Assembly (NCBI GenBank): GCA_963835495.1
Contig: CAWIFQ010000003.1
Location: 620,001 to 684,000 of the forward strand
Direction of reading: 5' to 3'
Source of the DNA: Acaudatibacter sp963835495
GTDB lineage: Bacteria; Pseudomonadota; Alphaproteobacteria; Caulobacterales; Caulobacteraceae
DNA: 64,000 nt
Below, one piece after another: positions 21,292 through 31,000 of the stretch (the stretch's first letter is position 1; every line of letters starts with the position of its first letter). The position numbers and the translations under genes are program-made. A model generated the notes under the pieces. It was not told where the DNA came from, made no database searches, and saw nothing but the letters and a program-made list of their open reading frames with translations.

Positions 21292-22294
21292 CTACTGCTG
21301 CTGCTGCTGCTGCTGGTGACGGCGCTGCTGCTCCACCAGGCCGGTCAGCGAGGTCCGGCGCCGCGGCGAACCGGCGGCGAAGGCGGGTTTGGCCATGCGC
21401 AGGAATTCCGGCTCCGCCACCGCGGCGCGGGCGCGGCGGACCGAAACCCCCACCGCCAGCTGGCTTTCCGACTCGCCCTTGAACACCCCGCGCGAGGGCG
21501 GCACGTCGGCGTAGTCGCGGCCGACGGCGACATGCACATGCCGCTCGCCGGCGGCGATGTCGTTGGTGGGATCGAGACCCACCCAGCGCAGCGACGGCAG
21601 GAACACCTCGACCCAGGCGTGGGTGGCGTCCGGGTCGGAGCGGTCGTGCTTCTGCGCCCGGTCGGTGAACAGGTAGCCGGAGACGTAGCGCGCCGGCAGG
21701 CCCCAGTCGCGGCAGATGGCGATCATGATGTGGGCGAAGTCCTGGCAGACGCCGCGGCCTGCGTCGAGCGCGTGGTCGATCGGGCTGTCGGCCTCGGTGA
21801 CGCCCGGTCTCGTAGTCGAAGGCGCCGTAGACCACATGGCTCAGCTCGCGCGCGGCGCTGAGCGGGATCGAGCCGGCGCAGCTCGTCGATGTCGCGGGCC
21901 TTGATGAAGGCGTCCAGCGCCGCGCGTGCGCCGCGCATAGCCGTGCGGACGCAGGAAGTCGAAGCATTCGCCCTGGACGAAGTCGCTGCGCAGCCGGTCC
22001 CACTCGCCGCAGGTCGAGCGCCTCGGGCAGGGCGGTCGGCTGCTCGGTCTCGACGGCCGAGCGGGCGACGATCGTCCAGCCGGTCGTGCGGCTGGGGCAC
22101 ATCGAAGTGGTAGACGGCGTTGCCGAAGCTGTCGGCGTAGGAGAACAGCTGGGCGGCCGGGTCGAGCTCGAGGTCGAAGCTGAGCAGCCGCTGGCGTCGC
22201 CGCACTTCTGCGGCTGCATCCACAGCTCCATCACGCTTTCGCGCACCGGCGCGGCGTAGTGGTACTGGGTGACGTGGCGGACTTCGAGCAGCAC
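21292..22294 (-). pseudogene. Transglutaminase-like cysteine protease, frameshifted
   Basis: Starts GTG 22294 (MLLEVRHVTQYHYAAPVRES) behind AGGAG and ends at TAG 21294-21292. The N-terminal beta domain and the transglutaminase core are both recognisable once six single-base indels at about 22193, 22077, 22010, 21921, 21864 and 21805 are removed. The catalytic Cys is in GRGVCQDFAHIM, the His in DATHAWVEVFLP and the Asp in WVGLDPTND. The last 500 bases are intact. It closes with seven consecutive CAG codons (polyQ). Downstream partner of the alpha-E and ATP-grasp genes, a combination known for peptide/amide metabolism. Sequencing error or decay is undecided; the real length is about 334 residues. 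Confidence 0.8.
21295..21315 (-). repeat. CAG microsatellite coding polyglutamine
   Basis: Seven perfect CTG units (CAG on the coding strand) directly before the transglutaminase stop codon. A simple trinucleotide run of this kind at a C-terminus can expand or shrink without frame change. Confidence 0.9.
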
Positions 22295-22318
22295 TAGCGC
22301 GCACTCCTGGTGGACGGG

Positions 22319-23269
22319 TCACGCGGGCAGGCTCAGTTCGAGCGGGTAGGCGACGAAGGTCTCGAAGATCGCTTCGTGGATCGCCGCGCACTCGGCGGCG
22401 ACGGCGCCCAGCAGGGCGCCGGCGCCGGTGGCCTCCACCTCTCCATGTCGGCGTACTTCAGCCGCGCGTCAGCCGGCCGGCGAGGCGCTCGGGCGTCCGA
22501 GCGGCTCGGCGCCGGCGTCGCGCGACCAGCTGCGGTCAGAGCTCCTGCAGCGCGCGGTGCAGAAGCGGATCGAGCGCGGGAAATCCTCGTCGAACAGCAG
22601 GAATTCGCAGGATGTAGCGCGGGTTGATGCTCGGCGGTGTAGACCCGCAGGTAGGGCTCGAGCGCGCAGGCCATGCGCAGCACGCTCATCAGCGCGATCG
22701 GGTCGCTCGACGGCCGGCGGTCCTGCCGGTCGCCGAAACAGACCTCCAGCAGCCGCGCGATCAGCTGGGCGCGCTCGAGGTAGACGCCCATCAGCAGGAA
22801 GCGCCAGCCCTCGCCGTGGCTCATGCGTGGCGTCGGCCGCGCCCTTGAACAGGTGCAGGTCGGCGATGATCTCGTTGCAGGAAACCCGGCGGGTCGTCGT
22901 CGAACGCCGTCTCCGCGCCGGCGCCGGTGACGCGCAGGTAGAGCAGGTTCAGCCGCTCCCAGGTCTCGGTGGTGATCTGGTCGCGGACCTGGCGGGCGTT
23001 CTCGCGGGCCCGGGCCAGCGAAATCACCACCGAGCCGGCGTCGGTCGCGGTCGAGGGCGAGGTCGTGGGCGGCTTCGTAGGTCTGGTCGGCGCGGCCGCT
23101 GTCGGGCTCGCCGAGCGCGGCCAGGCCGATGCGGCCGGTCTGCACCGCGCCCTGCGTGCTGGTCGAGCGTGGCGTTCAGCATCACCGCCGAGAGCCGGCT
23201 GACGTGCTCGGCCCGTTCGACGTAGCGGCCGATCCAGTAGAGGCTGTCGGCGACGCGGGCGAGCATCAT
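22319..23269 (-). pseudogene. Alpha-E domain protein (DUF403), heavily frameshifted
   Basis: Starts ATG ATG at 23269, overlapping the stop of the ATP-grasp gene by ATGA. The pieces match the alpha-helical alpha-E family: MMLARVADSLYWIGRYVERA, then SVVISLARARENARQVRDQI, ETWERLNLLYLRV, GEGWRFLLMGVYLERAQLIA and ALEPYLRVYTAE. Indels are visible at about 23155, 23047, 22881, 22825, 22629 and 22606, and several more between 22440 and 22560, some of which I could not place exactly. Alpha-E proteins always occur beside circularly permuted ATP-grasp proteins and transglutaminases; their activity is unproven. The pieces remain codon-biased, which favours sequence error over old decay. Confidence 0.78.
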
Positions 23270-24776
23270 GGCGCGGCCTCGCCTTCGGCCAGCACCCAGG
23301 TGTCCTTCGAGCCGCCGCCCTGGCTGGAATTGACCACCAGCGAGCCGCGGCTGCAGCGCAACGCGGGTGAGGGCGCCGGGCGTCACCACCACCTTCTCGC
23401 CGGAGAGGATGAACGGGCGCAGGTCGACGTGGCGCGGCTCGATCCGGCCGTCGACCAGGCAGGGGGCGGTGGAAAGCTGGATGGTCGGCTGGGCGATGTA
23501 GTTGTCCGGGTCGGCCTTCAGCGCCTCGGCGAACGCCGCGCGCTCCGCGGCGCTGGCGTGCGGGCCGACCAGCATGCCGTAGCCGCCGGACGCGCCGACC
23601 GCCTTGACCACCAGCTTGCTCCAGGTTGGCCAGCACGTGGCTGAGCTGCGCCGGCTCGCGGCAGAGGAAGGTCTCGACGTTGCGGCAGGATCGGCGTCCT
23701 CGCCGAGGTAGTAGCGGATGATGTCGGGCACGTAGGCGTAGACCGCCTTGTCGTCGGCGACGCCGGCGCCCGGCGCGTTGACGATCACCACGTTGCCGGC
23801 CCGGTAGGCGTTGAACAGGCCGGCCGCGCCCAGCGCCGAAGTCGCGGCGGAAGGTGAGGGGATCGATGAAGTCGTCGTCGACCCGGCGGTAGATCACGTC
23901 GACGCGGCGCAGGCCCGAGGTGGTGCGCATGTAGACGCAGTTGTCGTGCACCACGAGGTCGCGGCCCTCGACCAGCGGCGCGCCCATCAGCCGCGCGAGG
24001 TAGGCGTGCTCGTAGTAGGCGGAGTTGTAGACGCCGGGCGTCAGCACCACGACCTGCGGGTCGCTGCGCCAGTCGGCCGCCATGCTCTTCAGCGTCGCCA
24101 GCAGCAGGTCCGGATAGCGCTCGACCGGCCGCACGCTGGCCTGGCGGAAGGCGCCGGGGAAGGTGCGCTTGGCGGCGTCGCGGTTGGCCAGCATGTAGGA
24201 GACGCCGGAGGGGACGCGCAGGTTGTCCTCCAGCACCACGAACTCGCCGGCCTCGTCGCGGATCAGGTCGCTGCCGCAGACGTTCGCGTAGGCGTTGTGC
24301 GGCACATAGAGGTCGCTGCATCTCGCGCCGGTAGGAGGCCGCGCCCAGCACCAGCTCGCGCGGCACGACGCCGTCCATCAGGATCTTCTGGTCGCCGTAG
24401 ATGTCGGCCAGGAAGAGGTTCAGCGCGCGTCAGCCGCTGGGTCAGGCCGGCCTCGATCTTCGCCCATTCCTCGGCCGGGATGATGCGCGGGAAGAGGTCG
24501 GTCGGGATGATCCGCTCGGTGGCGCTCTCGGCGCCGTAGACGGTGAAGGTGATGCCCTGCAGCAGGAACGAGCTGCTCCAGCGTGCGCTGGCGCTCGGCC
24601 AGCTCCTCGGCGCCCAGGCTGGCGATGCGATCCTGCAGCAGCTCGTAGTGCGGCCTGACCGCGCCGCCGGGCGCAAACATCTCGTCATAGGCGCGCCCAG
24701 GCAGATAGGCGGCCTGCGTCAGTGGCAGGACATCTTCCAGTATCGCGTCTTTCGCCACGACCTTGTTCGAACTCAT
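23266..24776 (-). pseudogene. Circularly permuted ATP-grasp protein (DUF404/DUF407 type), frameshifted
   Basis: Starts near ATG 24776 (MSSNKVVAKDAILEDVLPLT) and ends at TGA 23268-23266, overlapping the alpha-E start. Visible core segments are YDEMFAPGGAVRPHYELLQ, ITFTVYGAESATERIIPTDL, PRIIPAEEWAKIEAGLTQRL, YANVCGSDLIRDEAGEFVVL, EDNLRVPSGVSYMLANR and KAVGASGGYGMLVGP. The family makes amide bonds in uncharacterised peptides. Eight single-base indels are placed at about 24570, 24428, 24317, 23840, 23694, 23682, 23616 and 23352. A 477-base stretch (24316-23841) is intact. Expected full length about 500 residues. Confidence 0.82.
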
Positions 24777-25017
24777 GGACCCCGGGCGCCCTTCAACCTT
24801 CTCCGCCGCGCGCCGCCAGCGTGGCAAGCTGGAGCGTGGCCGCGAGTCTCCCCCGGGCCGCAGCGCCCATCATTTGTGCAAGTTTCGACGGCCGGAGGGA
24901 AGCTGAAGCATCGCCGCGCCCGTTCCGCCCTCGTTCGGCGAGGTGACTGTCGGCGCCGGCGTGCGTCGAACGTCCTCGGAGCGACCCCGCCGCGGCGGAC
25001 GAAACGGAGCTTTGGCC

Positions 25018-25491
25018 ATGCAGAAGATCACCCCGTTCCTTTGGTTCGACACCCAGGCGGAAGAGGCGGCGCGCTTCTACGTCTCGATCTTCAACAACTC
25101 GAAGATCGGCCAGATCGCCCGATACGGCGACGCCGGTCCGGGGCCGAAGGGCCAGGTGATGACGATCGCCTTCGAGCTGGACGGCATCAAGTTCACCGCG
25201 CTGAACGGTGGTCCGGTCTACAAGTTCACCGAGGCGATCTCGCTGCAGGTGGATTGCGCCGATCAGGCCGAGATCGACCGGCTTTGGGCGCAACTCACCG
25301 CGGACGGCGGCGAGCCGGGCCCGTGCGGTTGGCTGAAGGACCGCTTCGGGCTCTCCTGGCAGATCGTGCCGGCCAACATGGGCGCGCTCGTCGGCGGCGA
25401 CGATCCGGCCAAATCCCAGCGCGCGATGCAGGCGATGATGCAGATGGGCAAGCTGGATATCGCCGCGTTGGAACGGGCGCGGGCTGGCTAG
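25018..25491 (+). CDS. VOC-family protein (PhnB/3-demethylubiquinone methyltransferase-like)
   Basis: 157 residues from ATG 25018, with ACGGAGC nine bases upstream; the frame is open 25 codons further left but without a good start. Opening MQKITPFLWFDTQAEEAARFY and then CGWLKDRFGLSWQIVP match the YciA-like/PhnB VOC proteins that share the fold of the 3-demethylubiquinone-9 3-methyltransferase domain. Metal-binding glutamates and the typical IFNNSKI segment are there. These are mostly uncharacterised; the ubiquinone role in names is inherited, not shown. Monocistronic. Confidence 0.85.
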   Translation: MQKITPFLWFDTQAEEAARFYVSIFNNSKIGQIARYGDAGPGPKGQVMTIAFELDGIKFTALNGGPVYKFTEAISLQVDCADQAEIDRLWAQLTADGGEPGPCGWLKDRFGLSWQIVPANMGALVGGDDPAKSQRAMQAMMQMGKLDIAALERARAG

Positions 25492-25770
25492 GTGGAAAGC
25501 CTTCGAGATCGCCGATTTCGGGCTGGGCGCGGTTAGCTACGCTAACAATGCTCGCTCACCATGCCCCGAAAAAACCACACAGGCAAAGCTTGTAGCGTGC
25601 GCGAAATCGTCTATCTGGCTTTCGTCGAATTTCGTTAGGTTCGGCTGTCACCCTCGTGTTCGGATCATTCACCGATCGCTGGCCCGGCTCCACCCCTTCG
25701 AGAATTTGATCTACACGCGCGTCCCTGGAAAGTCGCGCACTCCTCTCTAGACACCCGAAAGGTGGAACTG

Positions 25771-25980
25771 ATGGCTACCGGAACCGTGAAGTGGTTCAAC
25801 ACTCAGAAGGGCTATGGCTTCATCCAGCCCGACCAAGGCGGCAAGGACATTTTCGTCCATATCTCGGCCGTTGAGCGCTCCCAGCTGGGCAGCCTCTCCG
25901 AAGGCCAGAAGATCGGCTTCGAACTGCAGCGCGACCGCAAAACCGGCCGCGAATCCGCGGTCGACCTGCGCGCCGAATAG
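25771..25980 (+). CDS. Cold-shock protein (CspA family)
   Basis: 69 residues, single cold-shock domain. RNP1 (KGYGFIQPD) and RNP2 (DIFVHIS) are intact; it binds single-stranded RNA/DNA as an RNA chaperone. GAAAGGTGG precedes the ATG. The 279-base upstream region has an AT-rich patch and one small hairpin (GTTAGC-TAC-GCTAAC, 25532-25546), fitting the long 5' leaders common for csp mRNAs, although leader function here is inference. A terminator follows. Confidence 0.95.
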   Translation: MATGTVKWFNTQKGYGFIQPDQGGKDIFVHISAVERSQLGSLSEGQKIGFELQRDRKTGRESAVDLRAE

Positions 25981-26010
25981 GCCGCGGCGTCCAATCTCTT
26001 GAGACTGCCG

Positions 26011-26045
26011 AACCGGCGCGAGGCGATCAGCTTCGCGCCGGTTTT
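26011..26045 (+). terminator. Rho-independent terminator after the cold-shock gene
   Basis: AACCGGCGCGA (26011-26021), an 11-base loop, TCGCGCCGGTT (26033-26043) and a TTTT run: a perfect 11-bp stem. Confidence 0.92.
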
Positions 26046-26142
26046 CATATTCTGGTTCATCGCCTTGGCCGCGACACGAGCGCATCGTCAGCATGCGCTG
26101 CGGTGACAGGCCCGGCGGCTCGCACTAAAGGGACTCTCAGGG

Positions 26143-28005
26143 GTGCGAGTAGAAAGTCGATGCGTGAGACGAACTCCGGTCGCGGCCTTTGCCTGCACTG
26201 CGGTCTGCCTGGCGATGGCGCCGGGCCTCGCGCGCGCGGCTGAGCCGACCGCCCTGGTGCAGGGCGAGATGGACCGGGCTCTGAAATCCGAGATCCAGCG
26301 CGCCGTTGGGACCTCGAAATCCCATCCCGCCAGCCGCGTCGACGCCCGCCGGCGGGCGCGGGAGGCGGGCGAGTCCGCGATCGCCGTGCTGCGCTCCGAG
26401 GGCTACTACGATTACATCGTCGAGCCGGACGTCGGCGAGGGCAATACGCCCGCCCCGATCATACGCGTCACGCCAGGTCCAAGGTCGCTGATCGCCAACG
26501 CCGCGCTGGTCTGGGACGGGCAGCCGCCCGACGCCGCAACCGAAGCCCAGGCCCAGAAGGTGGTGGCCCTGGTCCCCGGCACGCCCGGCCGCGCGGCGGA
26601 CGTGCTGGCGGCGGAAGGGCGGGTGGAGGCGGCGCTGCACAAGCGCGGCTATGCCGACGCCGCCGTCCATCCGCGCCAGATCGTGGTCGATCACCAGGAC
26701 CACAGCCTGCATCCCACCTTCCACTTCGCCGCCGGCGACCTGGTGCGGCTGGACGGCCTGAAGGTGGTGAGCCAGGGCCGGACGCGGAAGCAATGGATCG
26801 CCGGCCTTGCGCCCTGGAAGAAGGGCGACGTCTACGACCCGACCCAGGTGGCCAAACTGGAACAGCGCCTGCGCGACGCCGGCGTGTTCAACTCGGTCAC
26901 CGTCGCCCTGGCCCCGGCGGACGAGGCCGTCGAGGGCCTGCGCCCGGTCATCGTCAGCGTCGGCGACCGCCCGCCACACACGATCGAGATCGGCGGCGGC
27001 TACACCAGCGGCGGCTACCCAAGCCAGACCGGGATCACCGAGGTCGCCTATTCGACCAGCGAGGGCGCCGGCGTCGACGCCAAGTGGATCCTCTACAATC
27101 GGCTGGGCCAGGCCGACACGATCACCTTCACCGGGCGCCTGGCGCAGATCCAGCAGAAGCTCGACGCCGAACTGGACCTGCCTGACTGGGGGCGTCCCGA
27201 TCAGACCCTCAAGGCCGGCGCCGACATCTTCGCCGACGACACCCAGGCGTTCAACGACGACGGCATCGGCGTCCGCGCCAACGCGCAACGGCATTTCACC
27301 AAGACCACCTACATCGGTTACGGCGGGGCGATCGACGTGGTCGACACCCGCGAAAGCACGGCGGTGAACGCGAACGGCATCGCGGTCGGTGAGAACCTGA
27401 AGCTGGCGATCTTCTCGGTGCTGGGCCAGTTCGCGCTCGACCGCTCGAACGACCCCCTGAACCCCACGCGCGGCTGGCGGCTGCAGGCGGAGGCCGACCC
27501 GACCTACATCGCCGGCGACCGAAACCTGGGCTACCTCAAGCTGGCAGCCCAGGCGAGCGGCTACCTGCCGCTCAATCCGGATCAGTCGACGGTGCTGGCG
27601 GCGCGGCTCAAGCTTGGCTCGATCGTTGGCGGCAGCATCCCCGAGGTGCCGGCCGACCGCCGCTTCTTCGCAGGCGGCGGCGGCTCGGTGCGCGGCTTCA
27701 ACTATCAGGGCGTGGGGCCGCAGCTATCGGACCGCACGCCGATCGGCGGTGTTTCGCTGTTCGAGTCCTCGTTCGAGGTGCGCCAGCGCGTGAGCGGGCC
27801 CTGGAGTGTCGCCGGCTTCATCGACGCCGGGTCGCTCGGCCCGACCGCCGCCCCGGACTTCGCCCACGTCGAGGTCGGCGCGGGCGTCGGCGTGCGCTAC
27901 GACCTCGGCTTCGGGCCGATCCGCCTCGACATCGCCACCCCCGTCACCCGCCGCAAGGGCGATCCGATCGCACAGCTCTACATCAGCATCGGGCAGAGCT
28001 TTTGA
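26143..28005 (+). CDS. tamA: TamA-like outer-membrane protein of the Omp85/BamA family
   Basis: 620 residues. Signal peptide (VAAFACTAVCLAMAPGLARA), then POTRA domains through about residue 280 (GYYDYIVEPDV, GDVYDPTQVAKLEQRLRDAG), then a beta barrel ending with an outer-membrane signature (PIAQLYISIGQSF, C-terminal Phe). FFAGGGGSVRGFNYQGVGP is the conserved L6 VRGF loop of Omp85 proteins. Together with TamB it moves autotransporters and, in other species, lipids across the envelope. The start is GTG at 26143 or at 26164, both in frame and both near plausible purine tracts. The stop overlaps the TamB start. Confidence 0.92.
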   Translation: MRVESRCVRRTPVAAFACTAVCLAMAPGLARAAEPTALVQGEMDRALKSEIQRAVGTSKSHPASRVDARRRAREAGESAIAVLRSEGYYDYIVEPDVGEGNTPAPIIRVTPGPRSLIANAALVWDGQPPDAATEAQAQKVVALVPGTPGRAADVLAAEGRVEAALHKRGYADAAVHPRQIVVDHQDHSLHPTFHFAAGDLVRLDGLKVVSQGRTRKQWIAGLAPWKKGDVYDPTQVAKLEQRLRDAGVFNSVTVALAPADEAVEGLRPVIVSVGDRPPHTIEIGGGYTSGGYPSQTGITEVAYSTSEGAGVDAKWILYNRLGQADTITFTGRLAQIQQKLDAELDLPDWGRPDQTLKAGADIFADDTQAFNDDGIGVRANAQRHFTKTTYIGYGGAIDVVDTRESTAVNANGIAVGENLKLAIFSVLGQFALDRSNDPLNPTRGWRLQAEADPTYIAGDRNLGYLKLAAQASGYLPLNPDQSTVLAARLKLGSIVGGSIPEVPADRRFFAGGGGSVRGFNYQGVGPQLSDRTPIGGVSLFESSFEVRQRVSGPWSVAGFIDAGSLGPTAAPDFAHVEVGAGVGVRYDLGFGPIRLDIATPVTRRKGDPIAQLYISIGQSF

Positions 28006-31000
28006 CGGAGAAGACGCCAGGGTCCGGCGCGGCAGAACCTGGGGGACCAGGGGCCGAAGCGGCCGCCACAACGCCGAAGTCCGCGCCGCGTCGTCGCCGG
28101 CGCGGGCCGGTCCTGGCCATGTGGCTGATGGTGGCGCTGGTCGCCGCCGTCGCCATCGCCCGATTCGGCGTGCTGACGCCGCCCGGCCGCAGCTTCGTCG
28201 AAGGCGCGCTCGACGGCCTGAGGATCGGTCCCTATGGCCGCGTGCACGTCGAGGGCCTGGAGGGAGACGTCTGGGGCGACTTCACGCTCCGGAGGCTGAC
28301 GGTGAACGACGCCCACGGAGCGTGGCTGGACGCGCGACAAGTCCGCCTGCGTTGGAACTGGCTGGCGCTGCTCCAGCGACACTTCGACGTCGATGAGTTC
28401 GACGCCCGGCTGACGACCGTGCTGCGGCGGCCGGAGGCGGAGCCGTCTGGGCCGGGCGGCGGGCGCGCGCCGGTCTCGCTGCACATCGGCAAGATCGCCA
28501 CGCGGCTGGAACTGCTGCCGGCCTTCAGCACCCGATACGGCCTCTACGACGTGACCGGCGGCTTCGACATCCGCCGCGAGGGCGGGATGGCGGGGCGCGC
28601 TGGCGTCGCCAGCCTCACCCATGCCGGCGACCGGCTCGATGCGGACTTCGATCTTGGGCGCGACAAGACCGTCCGCCTCGATCTGCAGGCGCGCGAGGCG
28701 GATGGCGGTGCGCTGGCCGGGGCCCTGGGCCTGGCGGCCAATCAGCCGTTCCTGGTCTCGGCGACCGCGTCGGGGACGACCAGCCAGGGTCGCTTCCACG
28801 TCGACAGCCGCAGCGGGCCGCTGGTCCCGGTCGCCGCGGACGGCGCCTGGACGCCGCGCGGCGGCCAGGCGAGCGGCCAGATCGTGCTGGCGGCCTCGAA
28901 GTATCTCACCTGGTACCAGCACTGGTTTGGACCCGATCTGCGCTTTCAGGTCTCCGGCGCCCGCGCCGCCGACGCGCTGCAGGACGTCACGCTGAACGTG
29001 AAGTCGCAGAACATCGACGTCGACGCCCGCGGCGAGGCTGATTTCGGCCGGCAGGTGGTCGGACCGAAGGGAATGCAGGTTGCGATCCTGGCGCGCGAGG
29101 GCCAGCGCTTCCTCGGCTTCCCGCAGATGGGCGCGGCGCGCATGACCGGCACGCTGAGCGGCCGCGCCGACCGCTGGTCTCTGGCCGGCATGCTTGAGGC
29201 CGATAACCCGACGGCGTTCGACTACAAGCTGGCGCAGGTGCGCGGCCCGACGAAGTTCGAATGGGGCGGCGGCCAGCTCGCGATCGGCGCGACGATGGAC
29301 GGAAGCGGCGGCGCCGGACGCGGGATCGTCGCGGCGCTGCTGGGCGGTAGGCCGCACGCCACGACCCAGCTGGTCTGGCTGCCGGACGGGCACGTGCTGA
29401 TCAAGTCGCTGGCGATCGTCGGGCCGGGGCTCAAGGTGGACGCGAGCGGCCAGCGCGGCATCCTCGGCGGGCTGTCGTTCAAGGGCCAGTCCAGCTTCAG
29501 CAATTTCGCCGTCGCCCATCCGGGCGCGCAGGGCCTGATGACCGCCAGCTGGACCGCGACGCAGAACGGCGCGGACCCCTGGCAGATCGGCTTCGACGCC
29601 AAGGCCAAGGGGTTCGCCAGCGGCTGGGGCGAGGTCGACCATCTGCTAGGCGATGCGCCGTCGCTGAAAGGCAAGGCGGCCTGGGGCGCGCGCGGCATCG
29701 AGCTCGCCGATGCGGAGCTGACCGGCGCGGCCGGCGCCTTGTCGGCGGCGGGGCTGATCGGCAACGACAACGCGCTGGCGCTGAAGCTGGGCTGGAGCGC
29801 CAAGGGGCCGCTCGACCTGGGGCCGCTGGAGATCTCCGGCGCCGGCAAGGGCTCGGGGGGATTGACCGGAACGCTGGCCAACCCGCGCGCGGATCTGCTG
29901 GCGGACTTCGCGGTGATCGACCTGCCCGAACTCACCTTGACCAACGCCCACGTCACCTTGACCTTCCTCAAGGGCCCGGCCGACACCAACGGCGCTTTCA
30001 GCCTCGCCGCCGCCAGCCCCTATGGGCCCGCCCACGCCGAGACCGGGTTCCGCTTCATCGGCGACGGGCTGGAGCTGACCGGCCTGGCCGCGGACGCCGG
30101 CGGCGCGCATGCGGCGGGATCGGTGGCGCTGCGCCAGGGCGCGCCGTCGTCGGCGGACCTGGCGGTCAGCGTCGGACCAGGCGCGTTCCTGTCGCGCGGC
30201 CAGGCGTCCGGACGGCTGCTGATCGCGCAAAACGGGCAAGGGGCGGCCGGGCAGGGCGCCCACGCCAGCCTCAAGCTGACCGCCGCCGGGGCGATGGTCC
30301 GCGCCGGCGGCCTCCTGATCCAGACCGCCAACTTCAGCGCCGACGGACCGCTGGAGCGGATGCCCTATCGGGTCGACGCCTCCGGCTTCAGCCCGCACGG
30401 CAGTTGGAAAGCGACCGGGAACGGGGTGATCGACGGGGCCGCCGGCGCGTACGCCGCGACCTTCGAGGGCCAGGGGCGGCTGCGCAACGCCGACTTCAGG
30501 ACGCTTGAGCCAGCGGTGCTCAAGCTCGGCGGCCACGAACAGTCGCTGAGCCTGCTGGCCAACGTCGGCGGCGGCAAGGCCAGGATCGACGCGCGCCAGG
30601 GCGGCGGCGCGCTGCACGCCACCGCCGACCTCTCCGGCGTCAGCCTGGGTCTGCTCGACCAGGATTTCGTCGGCCGGTTCGACGCGGAGATCAGCCTGCA
30701 GGGCCAGGGCCCGCGGCTGGATGGCGTGATGCAGGCCAAGCTGGCCGGCGCGGGCGAGAAGGGCGCGGCGAACGAGCCGACGCTCGATGGCGTGGTCAAC
30801 GCCGCGCTCACCGGCCAGACCATGACCATCGACGCCCAGCTCGGCAGCGGGCAGGGGCTCGCGAGCCATGCGCACCTGGTGCTGCCGGCGCAGGCGAGCG
30901 CCGCGCCGTTCCGCATCGCTCTGGTGCGCACGGCGCCGATGCGGGGCGACTTCTCCGCCGACGGCGAGGTCAAGCCGCTATGGGACCTGCTGATGGGCGG

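Noticed and set aside
21295..21315. CRISPR or telomere-like repeat
   Set aside because: The run is a single CAG codon tract at a coding end with no spacers.
27978..29642. Long antisense frame opposite tamB
   Set aside because: High-GC third positions keep the antisense frame open; no ribosome site, no family, while tamB on the other strand is clear.
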